19,848 nucleotides of DNA from Planctomycetota bacterium. Its GTDB lineage: Bacteria; Planctomycetota; Phycisphaerae; WQYP01. The stretch covers positions 1-19,848 of the forward strand of contig JAJZGH010000066.1 in NCBI GenBank assembly GCA_021798635.1, written 5' to 3'. The position numbers and the translations under genes were made by a program. Positions 14,179 to 19,848 of the stretch are shown in pieces. The notes under the pieces were generated by a model that saw only the letters and a list, made by a program, of their open reading frames with translations, made no database searches and was not told the DNA's origin. Positions within the stretch are counted from its first letter, which is position 1; each line of letters starts with the position of its first letter.

Positions 14179-15120
14179 ATGGCCAAGAATCAGTACAGTA
14201 AATTCCGGTCACGCCTGTGGAAGATTGTGGAAATCGACCGCCAACTGCGCGAGCAATGGCACCGCGCGCGGCCCTGCACGAAACAGTCGCTGCTGGATAA
14301 ATTAGAGGGAATTGACGAGCGCACTCTGCGGCGTCTTATTGAACTGATGCGCGACGACCTGCACGCTCCCATTGAATACGACCGCGCCCTGCAGACCTAC
14401 AAATACACGGATCTCACATGGGTTGTGCCCAATGTACAATTGGATGAGGACGAAATGCACGCGCTGGCGACAGCGGTGCAGGCCATCCGCCCCGTCATGC
14501 CGCCGTCGCTGTCCAAGCGTCTTGATAAACTGCTGGCAAAATTGCTTGATGCCCTGCCGGAAAGCCAACGCGATGATGTTTACCGCGCACAAGGGCAGGT
14601 GGAATTTGTGCCGGCACCGGTGTTATCCAAAGGAGTCCAATGGTTTGAAGGCCTGCACCGGGCGGTTGTCGGGCAGCTTTCGGTGGATATGACCTATTAT
14701 GTGCTAAGCAGGGAACAGGAAACACAGCGCCGCTTTGATCCATATTACCTGCGGAATTATCAAGGGGCCTGGTATGTGGCGGGGTACGACCACCTGACCG
14801 ACCGTTGGCCGATTTTTAAGCTCGCACGTATCCGGGACTTAAGCGTTTCTGATGAACGCTACGATGTACGCCCATTCAGCGCCGCCGAATACTTCAAGGA
14901 CAGCCTGGGCATCATGGTCGACGGCGAAGCACTGCCGATACGGGTAAAGCTCACAGGCTACGCGGCCAGCACCGCCGATGAGTGCATCTGGCCAAAAGGC
15001 TTTCACTATACCGCCACCGGTGACAAGGAAGGCATTCTCGCCGGGCGGATTTCGCCAACGGCCGATCTCATGCAATGGATCGCGTCATTCCAGGGGGAAG
15101 CGGAAATTCTGCCCGAGTAA
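14179..15120 (+). CDS. WYL-domain transcriptional regulator
   Basis: The protein has 313 residues. The N-terminal 75 residues form a helix-turn-helix of the kind seen in YafY/DeoR-like WYL proteins (KQSLLDKLEGIDERTLRRLIELMRDDL, then a wing around IEYDRALQTYKYT). The WYL domain follows (about 140-240): a strand pair in SVDMTYYVLS, then FDPYYLRNYQGAWYVAGYDH, where WYV replaces W-Y-L, and a Ser-Arg-type region FKLARIRDLSVSDERY. A C-terminal extension ends at GEAEILPE, slightly earlier than in many relatives. WYL domains bind nucleic acids or nucleotide-like ligands and regulate metabolism, DNA damage or defence genes. No defence gene is nearby, and the flanking trpE may simply be a neighbour. 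There is no clear ribosome binding site; a -10 box ending 8 bp before the ATG suggests a leaderless or very short-leader mRNA. Confidence 0.87.
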   Translation: MAKNQYSKFRSRLWKIVEIDRQLREQWHRARPCTKQSLLDKLEGIDERTLRRLIELMRDDLHAPIEYDRALQTYKYTDLTWVVPNVQLDEDEMHALATAVQAIRPVMPPSLSKRLDKLLAKLLDALPESQRDDVYRAQGQVEFVPAPVLSKGVQWFEGLHRAVVGQLSVDMTYYVLSREQETQRRFDPYYLRNYQGAWYVAGYDHLTDRWPIFKLARIRDLSVSDERYDVRPFSAAEYFKDSLGIMVDGEALPIRVKLTGYAASTADECIWPKGFHYTATGDKEGILAGRISPTADLMQWIASFQGEAEILPE

Positions 15121-15121
15121 T

Positions 15122-15142
15122 CGCCGGGCTGCGATCCCGGCG
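15122..15142 (+). terminator. Hairpin after the WYL gene
   Basis: CGCCGGG (15122-15128), loop CTGCGAT, CCCGGCG (15136-15142): a perfect 7-bp GC stem starting 2 bp after the stop codon. A second stem, GGCCG (15143-15147) with CGGCC (15158-15162), follows directly. There is no proper T-run, so a role in termination or 3'-end protection is likely but not certain. Confidence 0.5.
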
Positions 15143-15204
15143 GGCCGGGACGATTTTCGGCCTCTTGGGGGGAGCATCGCGTCATAAAACACCGTGGTGA
15201 TAGC

Positions 15205-15310
15205 CCGGTGGTTGGTTGGCGGCACGGGATCAACCACCGGATTAATCATCCGGTGCTCGGCAAGCCATGACTCGGACAGGCTCCCGGTCGCCGGCTTGCG
15301 ACGGCGGGAG
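15205..15310 (+). promoter_or_regulatory. Candidate attenuator-like leader upstream of trpE
   Basis: CCGGTGGTT (15205-15213) pairs perfectly with AACCACCGG (15232-15240). CACCGGAT (15235-15242) pairs perfectly with ATCCGGTG (15248-15255), loop TAATC. The two stems share 15235-15240 and cannot form together. A third hairpin follows: CTCCCG (15281-15286) with CGGGAG (15305-15310), continued inside by GTCGC/GCGAC (15287-15302) with a two-base bulge. No T-run follows. There is no Trp-rich leader peptide and no recognisable T-box sequence. Confidence 0.45.
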
Positions 15311-15386
15311 ATTCCTGTTGGTTTCAAAACTTTGGGCGGGGGCATTAGAATGCTATGGAGTTTGCCGGTGTGCCAAGGAGTTGACG

Positions 15387-16934
15387 TTGAGTTTGAATCC
15401 GCGAGATTTTGCCGTACCGTCATTGGATGATTTTAAAAAACTTGCCTCGCCGGGTGCCATTGTGCCGGTATATGTACCGATGGCCGGCGATTATCTTACG
15501 CCCGTATCGGCATATCAGCGATTGCGCGGCACATCGGAATATTCGTTTCTGCTGGAGTCGGTGGTGGGTGGAGAACGTGTGGCGCGGTATTCGTTTCTGG
15601 GGGCCGCCCCGGCAACGGTGTTTGAAGCGCGCGGTGACAAGATCACGGTTTCACAGCACCCCCGCACGCCGCGTGAAGTGAACAAGGTTTCACACTCATC
15701 CGACCCACTGGCTGAATTGGAAAAACTGTTAGGCACGGCCCAGGCGGTGCGCTTGCCCGGGCTGCCGGCATTTACCGGCGGTGCGGTGGGATATGCGGGT
15801 TATGACACCGTGCGGTATCTGGAGCCGGAAAAACTGGCCTCGCCTCCGCCGAACACGCGGCACCTGCCGGATATTATTTTTGGACTTTATGACGACCTGA
15901 TCATTTTTGATCATGTAAAAAAGACGATTCTTGCGGTGGCCAATGTCCGTATTGATCATTCCGACATAGATGGTTTGTACCAGGGTGCCCTGGCACGCAT
16001 TACGGGGATGATTCAATCCCTGCATGCGCCGGCGGCGATGCACCTGGGCATGTTGAAGCTCAACGCGGAAGTTACGCCGCAGTATGAAAGCAATTTTTCG
16101 GCATCCGGATTTCACAAGGCGGTTGAAGCCGCGAAGGAATACATCAAGGCCGGTGACATATTTCAAGTGGTCTTATCACAATGCCTGAATATGGAAACCA
16201 AGGCTGATCCGTTTGATATTTACCGTGCGTTGCGTGTGATAAATCCGTCGCCATTTATGTTTTACCTAAACAGTCCAAGCTGTATTCTGGTGGGTTCATC
16301 GCCGGAAATCATGTGCCGGGTGGAGGATGGGGTTATTACTAACCGCCCACTGGCGGGCACACGCCCGCGCGGCAAAACTCCGGAACAGGATGCCGCGCTG
16401 GAAGCGGAACTGCTGGCCGACCCCAAGGAACGCGCCGAACACGTGATGCTGGTGGATTTGGGGCGCAATGATGTGGGGCGCGTATCGGTTCCGGGATCGG
16501 TCAAAATCAGCGATGCCATGACCGTAGAGCGTTACAGCCACGTCATGCACATCACCACCAATGTCACCGGCCGACTGGCGGAAGGCAAAACCTGCTTTGA
16601 CGCTCTGCGTAATACGTTACCGGTGGGCACGGTCAGCGGCGCACCGAAAATTCGGGCCATGCAGATTATCGACGAACTTGAGCCAACGCGGCGCGGGCCT
16701 TACGCCGGTGCCGTAGGATATATTGATTACGCCAGAAACATGGACACATGTATTGCATTACGCACTATGGTTATTACACCCATGGCGCATGATCCCGCTT
16801 TGCACCGTGTCTACGTGCAGGCCGGGGCGGGCCTGGTAGCCGATTCGGTCCCGGCAAGCGAATATCAGGAATCATTAAATAAGGCGGCGGCGTTGCTGAA
16901 GGCGGTAGCAATGGCGGAAGCAGGCCTGGGGTGA
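15387..16934 (+). CDS. trpE: Anthranilate synthase component I
   Basis: The protein has 515 residues. The start is taken as TTG at 15387 because AAGGAG (15375-15380) lies 6 nt upstream and the following residues (SLNPRDFAVPSLDDF) match the family's usual opening; an earlier in-frame start would overlap the leader hairpins. The enzyme makes anthranilate from chorismate with ammonia supplied by TrpG, the first step of tryptophan synthesis in the cytoplasm. LLES (residues 55-58) is the tryptophan feedback-site motif. The C-terminal chorismate-binding domain carries PSPFMFYL, GSSPEIM, RPLAGTRPRG, AEHVMLVDLGRNDVGRV, LPVGTVSGAPKIRAM and DTCIALRTMV, all canonical. PabB is less likely because of the LLES site and the CIALRTMVI ending. 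No trpG, trpD or other trp gene adjoins it within the window, so it is probably monocistronic. Confidence 0.95.
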   Translation: MSLNPRDFAVPSLDDFKKLASPGAIVPVYVPMAGDYLTPVSAYQRLRGTSEYSFLLESVVGGERVARYSFLGAAPATVFEARGDKITVSQHPRTPREVNKVSHSSDPLAELEKLLGTAQAVRLPGLPAFTGGAVGYAGYDTVRYLEPEKLASPPPNTRHLPDIIFGLYDDLIIFDHVKKTILAVANVRIDHSDIDGLYQGALARITGMIQSLHAPAAMHLGMLKLNAEVTPQYESNFSASGFHKAVEAAKEYIKAGDIFQVVLSQCLNMETKADPFDIYRALRVINPSPFMFYLNSPSCILVGSSPEIMCRVEDGVITNRPLAGTRPRGKTPEQDAALEAELLADPKERAEHVMLVDLGRNDVGRVSVPGSVKISDAMTVERYSHVMHITTNVTGRLAEGKTCFDALRNTLPVGTVSGAPKIRAMQIIDELEPTRRGPYAGAVGYIDYARNMDTCIALRTMVITPMAHDPALHRVYVQAGAGLVADSVPASEYQESLNKAAALLKAVAMAEAGLG

Positions 16935-16937
16935 GAG

Positions 16938-16977
16938 GACGAGGTGACGAGGTGACGAGGTGACGAGGTGACGAGGT
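16938..16977 (+). repeat. Octanucleotide tandem repeat, five perfect copies
   Basis: The unit GACGAGGT is repeated five times without a mismatch, beginning 4 bp after the trpE stop codon. Related but degenerate sequence continues downstream. The array is a simple-sequence locus likely to vary in copy number between strains. Confidence 0.92.
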
Positions 16978-17037
16978 GACAGGTTACAGGGGACGGGGGA
17001 CAGATGACACCAATGAGTAATGAATAGAAGCGGCGAG

Positions 17038-17058
17038 CCGGTGGGTTTATCCCACCGG
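17038..17058 (+). terminator. Hairpin downstream of trpE
   Basis: CCGGTGGG (17038-17045), loop TTTAT, CCCACCGG (17051-17058): a perfect 8-bp stem. It lies about 100 bp after trpE, beyond the tandem repeat, and has no T-run. It could be the trpE terminator or part of the imperfect repeat found here. Confidence 0.45.
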
Positions 17059-17235
17059 GAATGTTAGTCCGCCGGGTTATCCTGCCGAGCATGGTAGTAG
17101 CGCCCCCGGAAAATGCCAGATGCTGACTGCGAAATGCCGGATGCCGGCGGAGGCGCGGTGAATATTTTTGAATTCCGGTATGATGATGGGCTTGGCAGGC
17201 TCCTAAGTTGAACGGAAAAAGCCGAAAGGAAATGT

Positions 17236-19035
17236 GTGAAATTTAAGCGTACTGATTATTGTGGAACATTGAGAAAAGCCGATCTGTCACGACAGGTTGT
17301 CGTGGCGGGATGGGTGCAGGCTTACCGCGATCATGGCGGCGTGGTATTCGTGGATCTGCGTGATCGCACGGGAATTGTCCAAATTGTATTCCGGCCGGAA
17401 TTGGCGGACATTTATGCATTGGGTCGGCAGTTGCGCCATGAGGACGTTATTCTGATCAAAGGGCAGGTACTGGCAAGAGCGGCGCAGGCCGTGAATCCGA
17501 AAATCCCCACTGGTGAAGTTGAAATCACTGTGGAAGATATGGAAGTGGCAAATAAAGCGGATACCGCCCCATTTTCGCCCGCACAGCATGATCCGGTAAA
17601 TGAAGATACGCGTCTGAAATACCGCTATCTGGATCTGCGCAGACCCGATATGGCCCAGGCGATGGTGATCCGGCACCGCGTAACAAAAATAATGCGCGAT
17701 TATTGTGATGAGCACGGCTTTCTGGAAATTGAAACGCCGATGCTTTACAAGAGCACGCCGGAAGGTGCGCGGGAATTTCTTGTGCCATCCCGGCTGCATC
17801 CCGGCGAATTTTACGCCTTGCCGCAGAGTCCGCAGTTATTCAAGCAAGTGCTGATGGTTGCCGGAATGGATCGGTACATGCAGATCGCCCGGTGTTTTCG
17901 GGATGAGGATTTGCGCATGGATCGGCAGCCGGAGTTCACGCAGCTTGATCTGGAAATGAGTTTTGTTGATCGTGAAGATGTCATTGAGTTGATTACCGGG
18001 TTGCTGGTACGGCTATGGAAACAAATCCTGGATGTGGATTTGCCCGCGACATTTCCGCGTATGCCCTGGCGTCAGGCGATGGACCGCTTTGGCATTGACC
18101 GCCCGGACACGCGCTATGGCATGGAATTAAAAGACATCAGCGATATGGTGGGGCAAACGGACTTCGCCGTATTTAAGGATGCGGTAGCCGCAGGTGGCTG
18201 CGTGAAGTTGATTGCCGTTCCCGGCGGTGCGGCGCTGTCGCGTAAGCAACTGGATCAACTGACCGAAGATGCCAAAAAGCTTGGGGCAAAAGGCCTCGCC
18301 TGGATCAAGCTTGGCGGTGATGCGGGGGCTGGAAATATGGGCGGCCCGATCGCCAAATTCCTTCCCGCCGCCGCACAACAGGTTATTCGGCAGCGCACTG
18401 ATGCCCATGACGGTGATATTCTGCTGGCAGTGGCAGATAAAATTGAAACGGCTTGGAAAGTTCTGGGCGAATTAAGACAATCACTGGCTCGGCAACTCAA
18501 ACTGATTCCGGAAAATCGTTTTGATTTCCTATGGGTGGTGGATTTCCCGAGCTTTGAACATGACCCGGCGGCCAACCGCTTCATCGCCCGGCATCATCCC
18601 TTTACCGCCCCACTGGATGAAGATGTGGCCCTGCTGGAAGCCCAACCGCTGGAGGTACGTGCCAAAGCCTACGACATTGTCCTTAACGGCATAGAAATCG
18701 GTGGTGGATCGATCCGTATCCATCAGCGCGATGTGCAATCCAAAATCTTTTCGCTGCTGGGCATTTCACCGGAACAGGCACAGAAAAAATTCGCCTTCCT
18801 GCTGGATGCTTTGCGGTTTGGCGCTCCGCCGCACGGCGGCATAGCACTGGGATTGGATCGCCTGTTAATGCTGATGCTCAATCGACAAAGCATCCGTGAA
18901 GTTATCGCCTTTCCGAAAACCCAAAGCGGTACCGATATGATGACCGAAGCGCCATCCGCCGTGGACCCGCGGCAACTCACGGAGTTATCCGTTGCGGTGT
19001 TACGACCTATGGCCACTGCACCGGCAAAAGCCTGA
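17236..19035 (+). CDS. aspS: Aspartyl-tRNA synthetase, bacterial type, probably non-discriminating
   Basis: The protein has 599 residues. GTG start at 17236 with AAAGGA upstream. The N-terminal anticodon-binding OB fold (about 1-105) contains GWVQAYRDHGGVVFVDLRDR. The catalytic domain has motif 1 around 163-185 (FLEIETPMLYKSTPEGARE), motif 2 at 219-242 (RCFRDEDLRMDRQPEF) and motif 3 at 534-547 (GGIALGLDRLLMLM). The bacterial GAD insertion lies at roughly 305-415. It ligates aspartate to tRNA-Asp. His33 in the RDHGG segment corresponds to the His found in non-discriminating enzymes such as that of Pseudomonas aeruginosa (Leu in E. coli), which also charge tRNA-Asn for amidation by GatCAB. The gene is flanked by trpE and pyk on the same strand but separated by 301 and 200 bp. 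Confidence 0.96.
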   Translation: MKFKRTDYCGTLRKADLSRQVVVAGWVQAYRDHGGVVFVDLRDRTGIVQIVFRPELADIYALGRQLRHEDVILIKGQVLARAAQAVNPKIPTGEVEITVEDMEVANKADTAPFSPAQHDPVNEDTRLKYRYLDLRRPDMAQAMVIRHRVTKIMRDYCDEHGFLEIETPMLYKSTPEGAREFLVPSRLHPGEFYALPQSPQLFKQVLMVAGMDRYMQIARCFRDEDLRMDRQPEFTQLDLEMSFVDREDVIELITGLLVRLWKQILDVDLPATFPRMPWRQAMDRFGIDRPDTRYGMELKDISDMVGQTDFAVFKDAVAAGGCVKLIAVPGGAALSRKQLDQLTEDAKKLGAKGLAWIKLGGDAGAGNMGGPIAKFLPAAAQQVIRQRTDAHDGDILLAVADKIETAWKVLGELRQSLARQLKLIPENRFDFLWVVDFPSFEHDPAANRFIARHHPFTAPLDEDVALLEAQPLEVRAKAYDIVLNGIEIGGGSIRIHQRDVQSKIFSLLGISPEQAQKKFAFLLDALRFGAPPHGGIALGLDRLLMLMLNRQSIREVIAFPKTQSGTDMMTEAPSAVDPRQLTELSVAVLRPMATAPAKA

Positions 19036-19040
19036 AGATC

Positions 19041-19073
19041 AGAGTTCAGTGATGCGGTGCTGCGGAACTCTTT
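19041..19073 (+). terminator. Possible terminator of aspS
   Basis: AGAGTTC (19041-19047) pairs perfectly with GAACTCT (19065-19071), with a 17-nt loop, followed by TT and then AAGC. It begins 5 bp after the stop codon. The loop is long and the T-run short, so this is a moderate prediction. Confidence 0.45.
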
Positions 19074-19235
19074 AAGCATGAGGCTAACACGTTGAATTTC
19101 AGAATTTACGGCTGTGCGCTCGATAACCTTATGACAAGGCTTTAAGATACCTGACAGGCTGCGGAGTAATAAGGTAGTTAAAGTGAGGGCCGAATGCGGC
19201 TTTAGAAAAGCCATTACCCGATTGGATTTATCAGC

Positions 19236-19848
19236 ATGATTGATCGCGTGAGAACCAAAACTGTCATCACCATGGGTCCGGCCTGCGCCAGTGCTGAAAT
19301 TTTCAGCCAACTGGTTCAAACCGGCGTTTCGGTGGTGCGCCTTAATTTTTCCCATGGTGATTTAGCGCAGCGAGAGCAATTTTTGGCTGTGGCCCGCAGC
19401 GGCTCAAATCATCCGCCGCTGGCCATCATGGGAGATTTGTGCGGCCCGAAAATACGCCTGGGCAAAGTTATTGATGAGGGCATGATCGTTGCTAAGGGCG
19501 ATGTGATTACCATTCAGCGTGAGCCGCGGCTGGGGCAGAATAATCTATTGTCCTCTAATTATGCCTGCCTGGTTGACGATGTGCAGGTGGGGCAGTCGAT
19601 TCTCATTGACGACGGCTGTATCCGCGCCACGGTCATTGAGAAGGCCCCGGATATTGTCCGCTGCAAAATCATGGTTGGCGGCAAAATTCAGTCCAACAAG
19701 GGCATTAATCTGCCGCAGACCCGGCTTTCCATTCCCAGCGTGACGGATAAAGACTGGCGCGATATTGACTGGGCGATTGAACATCAGTTGGATTACCTGG
19801 CATTATCATTTGTGCGCAGTGCCGATGACGTGCAAAGTGTTCGGCGGT
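19236..19848 (+). CDS. pyk: Pyruvate kinase, 3'-truncated by the window edge
   Basis: The first 204 codons are present from ATG at 19236. The protein starts MIDRVRTKTVITMGPACAS, continues with VVRLNFSHGD (substrate-binding Arg and the Asn-Ser-His of the family), MGDLCGPKIRLG (usually DLQGPKIR; here Cys replaces Gln), VGQSILIDDGCI in the B domain, GGKIQSNKGINLP, SIPSVTDKDWRDIDWAI and DYLALSFVRSADDV. It converts phosphoenolpyruvate and ADP to pyruvate and ATP at the end of glycolysis. The catalytic Lys and C-terminal allosteric domain lie beyond the window. The ribosome binding site is weak (no clear GGAG before ATG). The upstream 200 bp hold no other gene. Confidence 0.95.
   Translation, partial: MIDRVRTKTVITMGPACASAEIFSQLVQTGVSVVRLNFSHGDLAQREQFLAVARSGSNHPPLAIMGDLCGPKIRLGKVIDEGMIVAKGDVITIQREPRLGQNNLLSSNYACLVDDVQVGQSILIDDGCIRATVIEKAPDIVRCKIMVGGKIQSNKGINLPQTRLSIPSVTDKDWRDIDWAIEHQLDYLALSFVRSADDVQSVRR

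Larger units (their letters stand above)
16935..17235. other. Intergenic region between trpE and aspS with repeats and hairpin
   Basis: No gene is seen in these 301 bp. It holds the octanucleotide tandem array (16938-16977), a degenerate continuation rich in GGGGAC/GACAG to about 17006, a strong hairpin (17038-17058), an imperfect direct repeat (about 17043-17068 and 17065-17092), and a 13-bp near-repeat AAATGCCAGATGC / AAATGCCGGATGC (17111-17123 and 17132-17144). The aspS promoter is presumably at its right end; TATGAT at 17179-17184 is a possible -10 box without a clear -35. Confidence 0.55.

Noticed and set aside
15194..15430. Short ORF upstream of trpE as a Trp leader peptide
   Set aside because: It contains a lone Trp in the region of the hairpins and runs past the trpE start, so it is not a classical trp leader peptide. 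I see no T-box sequence either.
16938..16977. CRISPR-like array
   Set aside because: The units are 8 bp, contiguous and without spacers; it is a simple tandem repeat.

Overview
This window is a chromosomal segment from a bacterium that looks like a member of the Planctomycetota or the wider PVC group, most probably Phycisphaerae-like. That placement is an inference from gene families only. The clues are a prepilin-type N-terminal protein with a DG-H motif near its C-terminus, a two-domain LamG-like protein with a PEP-CTERM-like tail, a DUF1080 protein, a GspK-like protein and a GntR-LacI fusion regulator. I see no transposase, integrase, CRISPR array, rRNA or tRNA. Most genes are housekeeping or surface genes, and the unusual material lies between them.

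Layout. Positions 1-1040 hold the 3' part of a GspK-like pseudopilin gene. A DUF1080 gene (minus) follows and is divergent from a CxxC carboxymuconolactone-decarboxylase (CMD) family gene and a YkgJ-type cysteine-cluster gene (plus). Next comes a minus-strand run transcribed in the order phosphomannomutase (7563-6187), PBP4-type D-Ala-D-Ala carboxypeptidase (6082-4607), amidohydrolase (4579-3266). A second, PcaC-like CMD gene (7836-8231) reads in the opposite direction. A 937-bp gene-free stretch then ends in a strikingly structured leader immediately before the LamG/PEP-CTERM gene (9169-10743). A prepilin-type gene (10851-11810) with a textbook intrinsic terminator follows. A GntR-LacI regulator (minus) is divergent from a His-rich orphan protein. 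Then come a WYL-domain regulator, trpE, aspS and the 5' part of a pyruvate kinase gene running off the right edge.

How the genes work together. The pseudopilin, prepilin and LamG/PEP-CTERM proteins point to an envelope with a type II/IV-like assembly system and sorted surface proteins. Phosphomannomutase (sugar-phosphate precursors) and PBP4 (peptidoglycan) form a cell-surface set. trpE, aspS and pyk are core metabolism and translation; the RDHGG signature of AspRS suggests a non-discriminating enzyme and so tRNA-dependent asparagine formation.

Most interesting. First, about 190 nt of successive perfect inverted repeats (8964-9156) lie upstream of the LamG/PEP-CTERM gene, preceded by two tiny overlapping ORFs; this is a candidate undescribed cis-regulatory RNA. 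Second, two mutually exclusive hairpins lie upstream of trpE (15205-15255), which looks like an attenuator without a Trp-rich leader peptide. All structures were read by eye and none was tested by folding or comparative analysis.
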